The notes below the pieces were generated by a model. It searched no databases and was not told the DNA's origin. It was given only the letters and a program-made list of their open reading frames with translations. Both the position numbers and the translations under genes were made by a program. From the NCBI GenBank assembly GCA_964573105.1, contig CAZNIS010000029.1, forward strand, positions 5,399 to 69,398: DNA of 64,000 bases. Reading direction: 5' to 3'. Each line of letters opens with the position of its first letter. Within the stretch, counting starts at the first letter, position 1. The stretch is from CAKZSB01 sp964573105 (lineage in GTDB: Bacteria > Pseudomonadota > Gammaproteobacteria > Granulosicoccales > Granulosicoccaceae). Shown here one piece after another: positions 25,873-34,024 of this stretch.

Positions 25873-26029
25873 TGTTTATCCCCTAAAGAAATCTCTGGAG
25901 CATCGATTCAGATAAATGGCTCTGGGAGCTCACAGACCAGACAGCGATGTTCGGTCGCAAAATTCGCACCCGCGAATGATTAGGTTTAGTACAAATTTTT
26001 ACGATTGGAAGACTTATCAAACAATCTTT

Positions 26030-26058
26030 GTGAGCCGACTCACGCTGTTACGGCTCAC
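26030..26058 (-). terminator. hairpin downstream of repeat protein B
   Basis: GTGAGCCG / CGGCTCAC, 8-bp stem with a 13-base loop, 55 bases past the stop of the gene ending at 26114. On the minus strand it is followed by AAAGATTGTTTG. It separates the two repeat-protein genes, which are therefore probably transcribed separately. The remaining 25873-26113 gap holds nothing else I can support. Confidence 0.45.
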
Positions 26059-26113
26059 GCGGCCTGAGAGGCAGGAGCAAGAGGTGCGGATTGCCCGCGC
26101 GCGGAGGATGAAC

Positions 26114-27595
26114 TCAGTAGCGACTGGGCTTTGGGGCCTGACGATCCGCCGATTGACGCCGGCGCAGCAGGCCAGCAACGCCAAACACTAACAGGCAAGG
26201 CAGCAGCGGATCGAAAGCGGAGGTCGATCCGGCCAGACTGCAACCGCCGCCGCTCAGACCTGTGCGAACAGCGGTCTGCACCTGATCGAGTACATCCGGT
26301 GTGCCGTCGGCATCAGTGTCGGGCAGCGGCGATTCGCCATCACCAAACAGATCCGCCATGCCGTCGCCGTTGACGTCGGCCTCAAAGGCGTCGTCAATGC
26401 CGTTGTTATTCGCATCGAGGCCACCGGTGAGACTGACATCGGCACCATCGTCGATACCGTCGCCGTCAACATCCAGACCACCGGTTACGTCGACATCGGC
26501 CTGATTCGGTATACCGTCGCCGTCATCATCGAGGAACAGATCGACGACACCGTCGTTGTCGAAATCCAGACCGCCAATCTCTTCGAGATCGCTAACGCCA
26601 TCGCCGTCGCTGTCGAGATCCAGATAGTTCGGCGTGCCGTCCGCATCGCGATCGATATCGCGCACCACGATGCCATCGGCAATCAGATCGTCCCAGCCAT
26701 CGGCGTTGGCATCGACAAAGTCATCAATCCGCCCATTGCGATCGGCGTCAGTGCTGCCATTCTCGAATGAGTCGGCCAGGCCATCCTGATCGGAGTCCAG
26801 ATCCAGCGCATCGGCCAAACCGTCACCGTCGCTGTCGGGGTTGGGTAGTGGCGAGGCGGCATAGTTGTCGTCCAGCCCGTCACCGTTGACGTCCGTCTGT
26901 AAATCAACCATGCCATCGCCATCGACATCCACCCCGCCCGCTTCGATGATGTCGGGGATGCCATCGTTGTCACTGTCGAGGTCGCGATCATTGGGGATAC
27001 CGTCCCCATCGGGATCGGCGTCGCCCTCGATGGCGTTGGGTATGCCATCGTTGTCATAGTCGAGATCGACAATGTCATCTTTGCTGTTCAGCGGATCGGT
27101 TCCGGCCAGCACCTCGCTGCCGTCGTCGATACCGCCGCCGTCGCTGTCGGCTTCTGTGGGCAAGGTGCCAAGCTCGTGGGCCTCGATATTGTCGGCCAGA
27201 CCGTCACCGTCGCTGTCAGCGCGGTTGGGATCACTGAAAGTCACCATGACTTCCTCACCGTCGCCAAGGGTGTCACCGTCGCTGTCCCAGCTCAGCGGGT
27301 CGGTGTGCAAGGTGTACACTTCCTCGCCGTCGAGCAGGCCGTCGCTGTCGCTGTCGGCAACCAGATAGTCTGTGCCGTAGCCGAATATTTCGTTGGCGTC
27401 GGTGATACCGTCGCTATCGCTGTCGAGATCGGGATCGGGGTTGAGCGGGCCCGCGGTCAGCACGGTGCGCGGATCGGCACTGGCATCGTTCGGCACCAGC
27501 GTATTGCCTGCCATCAGCACCAGCACAGCGGCGACAGTTGCGGGGGCAAACGTCGCCTCTCGGATGGCGCGAACAATCTGGATCTTCTTGAACAT
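26114..27595 (-). CDS. thrombospondin type-3 repeat surface protein B with C-terminal sorting signal
   Basis: 493 residues from ATG 27595, behind GGAGAG. Signal peptide near 1-40, then about 17 DxDxDG repeats (DSDSDGITD, DSDGDGLADNIEAHELG, DSDGGGIDDG, DGDGIPNDRDLDSDND). The tail, GGGCSL then DPLLPCLLVFGVAGLLRRR, matches that of protein A (GC, spacer, DPLLP, hydrophobic helix, Arg cluster), so both should be handled by the same sorting protease. The repeats share the order of their segments (EAGGxDxDGDG, NGIDD...F, SPLP-DTDxDG-PD), which indicates a gene duplication. No adhesin or enzyme domain is visible. Confidence 0.88.
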   Translation of the reverse strand: MFKKIQIVRAIREATFAPATVAAVLVLMAGNTLVPNDASADPRTVLTAGPLNPDPDLDSDSDGITDANEIFGYGTDYLVADSDSDGLLDGEEVYTLHTDPLSWDSDGDTLGDGEEVMVTFSDPNRADSDGDGLADNIEAHELGTLPTEADSDGGGIDDGSEVLAGTDPLNSKDDIVDLDYDNDGIPNAIEGDADPDGDGIPNDRDLDSDNDGIPDIIEAGGVDVDGDGMVDLQTDVNGDGLDDNYAASPLPNPDSDGDGLADALDLDSDQDGLADSFENGSTDADRNGRIDDFVDANADGWDDLIADGIVVRDIDRDADGTPNYLDLDSDGDGVSDLEEIGGLDFDNDGVVDLFLDDDGDGIPNQADVDVTGGLDVDGDGIDDGADVSLTGGLDANNNGIDDAFEADVNGDGMADLFGDGESPLPDTDADGTPDVLDQVQTAVRTGLSGGGCSLAGSTSAFDPLLPCLLVFGVAGLLRRRQSADRQAPKPSRY

Positions 27596-27896
27596 CGACA
27601 CTCTCCCGGACTGCAGAGCGTAACGCCGAGCCTTTGGCGCGGCATCCAGGCAGCCTTTGACAATGCATCGACAAAATCCACCCGCCATTTAACCTGATGT
27701 GCCACCAGCATCGAAGCCATCTCAATTGCAGCGCTTGGTGTGAAACAGCACGCGATGGCACAATGCGGCATGGAGGAGCAAACTGACTCGGCAACGGCGG
27801 CTGGCCTGGATCGCCACGCGGCAGCCTCCATCCTCGTTGTTCAACGCCATCAGAATCTTCACGGGTCTAGACAGACCCGGTTTCAGCGGATTAAAA
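27596..27896. promoter_or_regulatory. divergent promoter region with inverted repeat GGGTCT-AGAC-AGACCC
   Basis: 300 bases between protein B and the kinase-like gene. At 27863-27878 a 6-4-6 inverted repeat lies 19 bases before ATG 27897, a position where a repressor would block the promoter or the ribosome. The rest has no gene-like content. Confidence 0.4.
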
Positions 27897-28928
27897 ATGA
27901 CTGACAATGTCCATCAGCTCGATGAGGCGAGCCTCTGCGATTACCTGGAGGCCCGGATCGACGGGTTTCGTGGGCCACTCAAGGTGGAAAAGTTCCCCGG
28001 TGGTCAGTCAAACCCGACCTATCGGCTGACTTGCAGCAGTGGCGACTACGTGCTGCGCAAACAGCCTCCCGGAAAATTGCTTAAATCCGCACACGCGGTA
28101 GATCGCGAATATCGTGTGATGCAAGCACTGCATTCGAGCGACGTCCCGGTACCGAACATGATTCACCTTTGTGAAGATCGCGATGTGCTTGGCTCGTTGT
28201 TTTTCATCATGCAATACATGCCCGGCAGAACGTTCTGGGACTCGGCCATTCCAGAGGTCAACCGCGAACAGCGCAGCGCGATCTACGATGATCTCAATCG
28301 CGTGCTGGCAGCCTTGCACGAGGTCGATTTCAACGCGGTCGGTCTCTCCGATTTTGGCAGGCCGGGCAACTATTTCGCACGTCAGTTCAAACGCTGGAGC
28401 GAGCAATACCTGGCCGCCAAAACCGACGACAACGCCGATATGCAATGGAACATTGACTGGCTGCGTGAACACATGCCCGAAGACGATGACAATGGCACGA
28501 TTGTCCACGGAGACTTTCGACTCGACAACCTGCGCTTTCACAGTGAAGAACCAAGGGCGATTGCGGTACTCGACTGGGAGCTATCGACGCTTGGCCATCC
28601 ATTCGCCGACCTTGCGAACGTTTGCATGCAAATGCGCATGCCAGCCAACATCGCCAATATGTCGGGACTTGCCGGTGCCAACCTTGCCGAGCTCGGCATT
28701 CCCGACGAACAACAGTTCATCGATCGCTACTGCGAACGCCGAGGCCTGTCAGGTATCGAAAACTGGCAATTCTATCTGGCATTCAGCGTTTTTCGCATGG
28801 CGGCCATTCTGCAGGGTGTCGCCAAACGCGGTCGCGATGGTAACGCGTCTAGTGAACAGGCCCTGCAGGTAGAAAAATACATTGCACCGCTTGCGGCAAT
28901 GGCCCGCAGCATTGCATCGGGCCAGTAG
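27897..28928 (+). CDS. ACAD10/11-type aminoglycoside-phosphotransferase-family kinase
   Basis: 343 residues, APH-fold kinase. KFPGGQSNPTYRL near 31, YVLRKQPPGKLLKSAHAVDREYRVMQAL with the ATP-binding Lys near 55-80, catalytic VHGDFRLDNLRF near 203 (HGDxxxxN) and metal-binding VLDWELSTLGHPFADLA near 225. These motifs match the kinase-like domain of ACAD10/ACAD11, which acts on hydroxyacyl-CoAs in animals. In bacteria the stand-alone protein often lies near acyl-CoA genes, as here with the MDR reductase next to it. ATG 27897 was chosen; an ATG 20 codons upstream has no family character. Confidence 0.9.
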   Translation: MTDNVHQLDEASLCDYLEARIDGFRGPLKVEKFPGGQSNPTYRLTCSSGDYVLRKQPPGKLLKSAHAVDREYRVMQALHSSDVPVPNMIHLCEDRDVLGSLFFIMQYMPGRTFWDSAIPEVNREQRSAIYDDLNRVLAALHEVDFNAVGLSDFGRPGNYFARQFKRWSEQYLAAKTDDNADMQWNIDWLREHMPEDDDNGTIVHGDFRLDNLRFHSEEPRAIAVLDWELSTLGHPFADLANVCMQMRMPANIANMSGLAGANLAELGIPDEQQFIDRYCERRGLSGIENWQFYLAFSVFRMAAILQGVAKRGRDGNASSEQALQVEKYIAPLAAMARSIASGQ

Positions 28929-28991
28929 CCTGCCGCTTAATAGTCGAATTTAAACATCAACTGTCCATCGAACCATCAATCGAATAGAACA

Positions 28992-29969
28992 ATGAAAGCA
29001 ATAGTCTGCAACGAATACGGCGCGGTAGAAAATCTTGCCATCGAAGACATGCCCGATCCGGTTGCCGCCAACAACGAACTGGGATTGAAAATCCTTGCCG
29101 CCGGTGTGAATTTTCCCGACGGCCTGCTGGTTCAGGGCCTGTATCAGGTGCGCCCTGACACACCGTTCATCCCGGGCATGGAATTTTGCGGCGAAGTGGA
29201 ATCGATAGGTGCTGCCGTCACTGGATTTGAAATTGGCGATCGGGTGATTTGCTCCAGCCACAAGCAAAGCGCTTTTGCCGAAAAAATCACCATGGACAGC
29301 CAACAGGTGATCAAAATCCCCAACACCATCGCACCCGAGAGCGCATGTAACCTGTTAGTCGCGCATGGCACTGCACACCATGCACTCAAACAACGCGGCA
29401 ACCTTAAACCCGGCGAATCGCTGGTCGTCACCGGCGCAGCGGGCGGCACCGGGCTTGCGGCAGTACAAATTGGCAAAGCCATGGGTGCCAGAGTGATCGC
29501 CGCCGCCTCCAGTGCGGAAAAACTCGCGCTGGCCGTTGAAAACGGTGCCGACGAGACAATCAACTACACCGAAGAAAATATCAAGGATGCGATTCGCGAT
29601 CGCACTGGCGGCAAAGGGGCCGATGTGATTTACGATCCGGTTGGTGGCGATATTTTCGAACCGGCAATCCGCTCAATGGCGCGCAATGGCCGTTTTCTGG
29701 TCATCGGTTTTGCCGGTGGATCAATTCCGAAACTGCCAATCAACCTTGCACTGGTAAAAGAGTTCAGCCTGATCGGTGTTTTCTGGGGAAGCTTCGTGCG
29801 CAAGGAACCGGCAGAATTTGCCAGGAATATGCAGGAGCTGATGCAAATGGTTCAGCAGGGCAAGGTGTCAGTGGTAGTAGACAAAACCTACCCGCTCGCC
29901 GAAACCAAAGACGCCATCATGCACGTGATGAATCGCAAGGTGAAAGGCAAGGTGGCCGTCATCATCTGA
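28992..29969 (+). CDS. NADPH:quinone oxidoreductase-like MDR enzyme
   Basis: 325 residues, zinc-free medium-chain dehydrogenase/reductase. GVNFPDGLLVQG near 36, PGMEFCGEVESIG near 59, cofactor loop VTGAAGGTGLAAVQIGKAMGARVIAAASS near 152. It resembles bacterial quinone oxidoreductase/crotonyl-CoA-reductase-like proteins commonly found with acyl-CoA genes. It follows the kinase by 63 bases on the same strand, probably one transcript. Substrate not determinable. Confidence 0.9.
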   Translation: MKAIVCNEYGAVENLAIEDMPDPVAANNELGLKILAAGVNFPDGLLVQGLYQVRPDTPFIPGMEFCGEVESIGAAVTGFEIGDRVICSSHKQSAFAEKITMDSQQVIKIPNTIAPESACNLLVAHGTAHHALKQRGNLKPGESLVVTGAAGGTGLAAVQIGKAMGARVIAAASSAEKLALAVENGADETINYTEENIKDAIRDRTGGKGADVIYDPVGGDIFEPAIRSMARNGRFLVIGFAGGSIPKLPINLALVKEFSLIGVFWGSFVRKEPAEFARNMQELMQMVQQGKVSVVVDKTYPLAETKDAIMHVMNRKVKGKVAVII

Positions 29970-29984
29970 TGATGGCCATCAGGA

Positions 29985-30788
29985 CTACGACTGCTGCGGG
30001 GCAACCGACAGTTTGCCCTGCACCTGATGGTAGTCGATCAGCGCGCCAACCAGGCCGTTGCCAATCGCGGCCGCAACAAAGGTGTGCAGATAGTCGATGC
30101 CGGCATCGGGGCGATCGCGCGGTGTGCCAATCGCCTGCTGCACCGAGGCGAATTTGTCGGCAAGAATACGCGAGCCTGCCAGCTTGTCAGCGTCATCCAG
30201 CAATCGCGGCCGAAGCCCGGCCAGCACATCCAGTTTCTGTTCGACAAACGCATCGAACGATGCATCAATCGACTCTACCTGCACGAGCTCGGCGTGTTTC
30301 AGGTTGCGCTCCAGCCATAGCGTGTAGGCGGCCCGATGTTTGGTGGCGATGCGCACGCCGGGCTGATCAACCTCGGCAAACGATGTGATGGATGAACCAG
30401 CCGGCACCAGACAGGTGCTCTCTATCTCGCAGTAAGCGCTGGTGAATGCGATGTGTTTGGCGCGAGCGGGCTCGGCACCGATGTTACCGATATCCCATTC
30501 CGTTCCCACCGCATCGGCCACCTGACCCGGCGAATCAAACGGCACCAGTTTTAACTCTACCCCGAGTTTCTTCGCAAGCGCTGCTGCCATGTCGGGTGAG
30601 ACGCCAATCGGACCACCTGCTTCATCGCGCTGGGTGACTAGTAAAAAATTGCTCAGATTAATACCCGCTCGCAAACTGCCGCCGGGGGCCAGCGCCTCAA
30701 CAATTGCACGGTTGGCCGCTGGCAGCGCGTCGACCTGACTGGCGATAGTGGCTTCGGTGAGTGCCGAGCGAGCGGGGTGAATCGACAT
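29985..30788 (-). CDS. solute-binding-protein family 3-like protein without signal peptide
   Basis: 267 residues of the periplasmic amino-acid-binding fold: LRAGINLSNFLLVTQRDEAGGPIGVSPDMAAALAKKLGVELKLVPFDSPGQVADAV, then DIGNIGAEPARAKHIAFTSAYCEIESTCLVPAGS. The usual signal peptide is missing. The start (MSIHPARSALTEATIAS) is soluble and no better upstream start is seen. No ABC permease or ATPase gene is nearby, so it may be a cytoplasmic sensor or enzyme reusing the fold (as in cyclohexadienyl dehydratase relatives). Converges with the MDR gene upstream, with a 15-base space. Confidence 0.8.
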   Translation of the reverse strand: MSIHPARSALTEATIASQVDALPAANRAIVEALAPGGSLRAGINLSNFLLVTQRDEAGGPIGVSPDMAAALAKKLGVELKLVPFDSPGQVADAVGTEWDIGNIGAEPARAKHIAFTSAYCEIESTCLVPAGSSITSFAEVDQPGVRIATKHRAAYTLWLERNLKHAELVQVESIDASFDAFVEQKLDVLAGLRPRLLDDADKLAGSRILADKFASVQQAIGTPRDRPDAGIDYLHTFVAAAIGNGLVGALIDYHQVQGKLSVAPQQS

Positions 30789-30916
30789 AAGTTCGCCATA
30801 GTGAGTGATGGACGCATCATTCTAACCGCAAAAGTCTCTCTTTCGCCCCTGCCGGTTGAACCATCGCGTGCAACCCGCACTCAAAATCGGGCCACTTCAA
30901 CGCCGGTATTGTGATC

Positions 30917-31393
30917 ATGACCCTGCCCCAACGGCTGTCGATAACCTTGTTCGCCCTGTGCTCCCTTTTCATCGGCAGCGCATTCGCCGCCGAGCCAGTC
31001 AGTAAATCGAGATTCAAGGGCGTGGCGATCGGTGGGCACGACAGCCTCGCTTATCACGAATTCGCGGTAGAAGATCATCAGCCGGCCGTCAAGGGCTCGA
31101 AAAAATATGTGGTCCGATACAAGGGGGCAAAATGGCAGTTTGGCTCCGCGCGAAGCCGCGATTTGTTCAAGGCCGATCCAGAGCGCTACGCCCCGGCCTA
31201 CAATGGTCACTGCGCCAACGCGCTAAGCCTTGGCAAGGGACTACTGCGCACCGACGGAACGCACTGGGAGATATTCGGTGACAAGCTGTATCTGTTTTAC
31301 GCGGCAAAAGGCCGCGATCGCTGGCTCGACGGCAACTGGGAAAACTACAAGGTAACCGCCGATGCCGAGTGGCAGAAAATAGCGGGTCAGTAG
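30917..31393 (+). CDS. exported YHS-domain protein
   Basis: 158 residues from ATG 30917 (GTG 30911 is also in frame). Signal peptide ending AFAA, then a YHS domain: GVAIGGHDSLAYHEF near 33, KYVVRYKGAKWQFGSARSRDLFKADPERYAPAYNGHCANALSLG near 63. YHS proteins bind metals or act as metal-binding accessory modules; this exported, single-domain form is widespread and uncharacterised. Divergent from the solute-binding-like gene. Confidence 0.85.
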   Translation: MTLPQRLSITLFALCSLFIGSAFAAEPVSKSRFKGVAIGGHDSLAYHEFAVEDHQPAVKGSKKYVVRYKGAKWQFGSARSRDLFKADPERYAPAYNGHCANALSLGKGLLRTDGTHWEIFGDKLYLFYAAKGRDRWLDGNWENYKVTADAEWQKIAGQ

Positions 31394-31465
31394 CATTTTT
31401 TGCGGGAGCTGCCTGTGCATGACTCCCGCAGGTTTATTAACCGACTACTTGCCGGCAGTATTTTT

Positions 31466-31501
31466 CGTTACTCGCTGCGTTACTCGTTGCGTTACTCGCC
31501 T
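31466..31501. repeat. three 12-bp tandem repeats at a gene end
   Basis: CGTTACTCGCTG, CGTTACTCGTTG, CGTTACTCGCCT in direct tandem. On the minus strand each holds GAGTAACG, so the MDR gene's own stop (TAA) is followed by two further in-frame TAA stops at 12-base intervals. Confidence 0.85.
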
Positions 31502-32514
31502 GGCACATCTCCGACCTGCACCAGCAGCTTGCCGTTGTTCTTGCCCTCGAACAGTTTGTTGATGGTCTCTGGCAGGGTATCGAAACCCTTGACGATATCC
31601 ATTCGGTACTTGAGTCGTCCATCCATCACCCATTTACCCAGGTCCTGCAACGCATCGCGGCTGCGATGCACGTAGTCGAGCACCAGAAACCCCTCGATGC
31701 GCGCGCGCCGACTGATCAACGCCGGCAGATTCTTGACCCCGGCGCCCGGTTCAGTCGCGGCATATTCGGAGATGTATCCGCACAACGGAATGCGCGCGCT
31801 GATATTGATCAGCGACAGGGCCATGTCGAGCATCTGTCCGCCGACGTTTTCAAAATAGACGTCGATGCCGCGCGGGCAGGCATCTTTTAGCTGCCGGTAG
31901 GCATTGGCGCTGCGGTAGTTGACGGTAGCATCAACGCCCAGTTCCTTCTCCAGCCACTCACACTTTTCGCTGGAACCCGCGATACCGACAACGCGCATGC
32001 CTTTGATCTTGCCAATCTGGCACACCACAGAACCAACGGCACCAGCCGCTGCCGACACGACCAGGGTTTCACCTTTCTCCGGCTTGCCGACTTCCAGCAA
32101 ACCGAAATAGGCGGTGATACCGGTCATACCCAACGGCCCCATGTAAGTCGCCAATGGCAATCCGCTGTTGGCCGGCACTTGCGAAAAACCGCGCCCGTCG
32201 GTAATGACGTGCGTCTGCCAGCCGGTCATGCCCTGCACGATGTCGCCCAGTTTGAACGCCGGATTAGCAGTTTTGACGATCACACCCATACCGAGGCTGC
32301 GCATCACCTCACCCTTTTGCACCGCGGGCAGATAGGTGTCCATCTGTGCCCACATGCGCTGCGTCGGATCGAGCGACAAATAAAACACCTTAACCAGAAA
32401 TTCCCCATCCTTGAGATCGGGTATCATGGCCTCGGTGAGGGTAAAGTCATCTTTTGAAAACAGCCCCTCGGGACGGTTCGCCAACAGCCACTGTCGGTTG
32501 AGTTTACTTTCCAC
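31492..32514 (-). CDS. NADP-dependent oxidoreductase, PTGR/curcumin-reductase-like MDR
   Basis: 340 residues. Typical LTR/PTGR-family N terminus (ESKLNRQWLLANRPEG, LSLDPTQRMW, MGVIVKTAN), a substrate/cofactor loop (SAAAGAVGSVVCQIGKIKGMRVVGIAGS near 153) and DVYFENVGGQMLD near 225. These enzymes reduce alkenal/enone double bonds using NADPH. The GTG at 32514 is the family-consistent start; the frame continues upstream for another 98 codons but that part is antisense to folK and lacks family character. Confidence 0.9.
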   Translation of the reverse strand: MESKLNRQWLLANRPEGLFSKDDFTLTEAMIPDLKDGEFLVKVFYLSLDPTQRMWAQMDTYLPAVQKGEVMRSLGMGVIVKTANPAFKLGDIVQGMTGWQTHVITDGRGFSQVPANSGLPLATYMGPLGMTGITAYFGLLEVGKPEKGETLVVSAAAGAVGSVVCQIGKIKGMRVVGIAGSSEKCEWLEKELGVDATVNYRSANAYRQLKDACPRGIDVYFENVGGQMLDMALSLINISARIPLCGYISEYAATEPGAGVKNLPALISRRARIEGFLVLDYVHRSRDALQDLGKWVMDGRLKYRMDIVKGFDTLPETINKLFEGKNNGKLLVQVGDVPGE

Positions 32515-32727
32515 TGCATTCTCGGTTAGCGGTTCAGGCGAAGATGGTAACGCATCTGAAGCACCTGCGAGCCAATCGCCGCTGAGTGGTTGAAAAACAT
32601 ACGGCCGAAAACATCCCAATCCAACGGGGCAGGCTGTCGCAGCGGCATCGACCGGTGGTAACGTTATCAGCCAGTAATGCAGTGCCTGACCTTGTCCACT
32701 CCATTTAATCCCATCGAGTGTCCCACG

Positions 32728-34002
32728 ATGAATGTCTTTCTCAGCCTCGGTTCCAATCTCGGTGATCGCCACGACAACCTGCGCCGGGCGATCGCGATGC
32801 TGGAACAAAAAGGCAACCGCCTGTTGCGCGTATCGCCAGTGATCGAGACACCGGCGCTGCTGCCGGAAGATGCACCCTGGGAGTGGAACATGCCGTTCCT
32901 CAACATGGCGATTGAAATGCAGGCCAGCTGCACACCTGAGGAATTTCGCGGTGCCATCGCCGATATTCAGACCACGCTCGGCCGCAGCAATGAATCGCGC
33001 TGGTCACCGCGCCCGGTAGATATCGACATCCTGCTGTGGGGCCGAGAGATCATCGAGACTGATACGCTTACGATACCGCATCTGGATCTGCACCGCCGGC
33101 ACTTCGTACTCACACCCATGATCGCGCTGGAACCGACGCTGACGATACCGGGCAAGGGCGACAAGACACTGCTCGAGTGGTCACTCGATTTGCCACATCA
33201 CATGCCGCTGTGGATGGGCATCGTCAACACCACGCCGGACAGCTTCTCAGACGGTGGGTCGAATCTCGCGCACGACGCGGCAGCGGCAAGTATCGACAGC
33301 ATGATCGACGCCGGTGTGAATATCATCGACATCGGCGGTGAGTCGACTCGCCCCGGTGCAAGCGAAGTCGATCATGCGACCGAGTGGTCGCGCGTTGCCC
33401 CGGCACTGGAACACTTGCGGCAAAGAAAGTCCGATCCGCTGCGACCACTGATCAGCCTGGATACCCGGCATGCGCCGGTCGCCGCCAACGGATTAGAAGC
33501 CGGCGTCGACATCATCAACGATGTATCCGGCCTGACAGATCCAGCCATGATCGAGCTGGCGCAAAGCAGCACCTGCGAGTGGATTGCGATGCACAGCCTG
33601 AGTGTGCCGGCCAGCGCCGACATCACCCTACCCGCTGACAAACATCCGGTAGATGAGTTGCGCGCCTGGCTGGACCAACGCATCAGCGAGTGGGACAAAG
33701 CGGGCATCAGCCTGAATCGGATTATTTTTGACATCGGCATCGGCTTTGGCAAAAACAGTTTGCAATCGCTGAAGCTGCTGCAGGCGGCAAGCGAGTTTCG
33801 TCGCTACGGTTTGCGCCTGCTGGTGGGGCACTCACGCAAGTCATTCATGCGTCAGTTCGCCAGCGCCAACACCCACGAACGCGACATGGTAACCATCGGT
33901 GCGGCCCTGCATTTGTGTCAGCAGGGTGTCGATATTATTCGCGTACACAATGTTGCGGATCATCTGGCAGCCTACCGCGGCTGGTCACACCTGGCAGGGT
34001 AG
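32728..34002 (+). CDS. folKP: HPPK-DHPS fusion (folate biosynthesis)
   Basis: 424 residues combining two consecutive steps of folate synthesis. Residues 1-145: 6-hydroxymethyl-7,8-dihydropterin pyrophosphokinase (FolK), with LSLGSNLGDR, and RWSPRPVDIDILLWG near 93 and PHLDLHRRHFVLTPMIALEP near 115. Residues 160-424: dihydropteroate synthase (FolP), with MGIVNTTPDSFSDGG near 163, DIGGESTRPGA near 197, LDTRHAPVA near 247, GIGFGKN near 337 and the C-terminal GHSRKSFM and VHNVADH. The two domains follow directly without a stop. Such fusions are usual in eukaryotes and chlamydiae, but bacteria mostly have separate genes. No other folate gene is adjacent. Confidence 0.94.
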   Translation: MNVFLSLGSNLGDRHDNLRRAIAMLEQKGNRLLRVSPVIETPALLPEDAPWEWNMPFLNMAIEMQASCTPEEFRGAIADIQTTLGRSNESRWSPRPVDIDILLWGREIIETDTLTIPHLDLHRRHFVLTPMIALEPTLTIPGKGDKTLLEWSLDLPHHMPLWMGIVNTTPDSFSDGGSNLAHDAAAASIDSMIDAGVNIIDIGGESTRPGASEVDHATEWSRVAPALEHLRQRKSDPLRPLISLDTRHAPVAANGLEAGVDIINDVSGLTDPAMIELAQSSTCEWIAMHSLSVPASADITLPADKHPVDELRAWLDQRISEWDKAGISLNRIIFDIGIGFGKNSLQSLKLLQAASEFRRYGLRLLVGHSRKSFMRQFASANTHERDMVTIGAALHLCQQGVDIIRVHNVADHLAAYRGWSHLAG

Positions 34003-34024
34003 ACAAGATCAGTCGACTGTAGCG

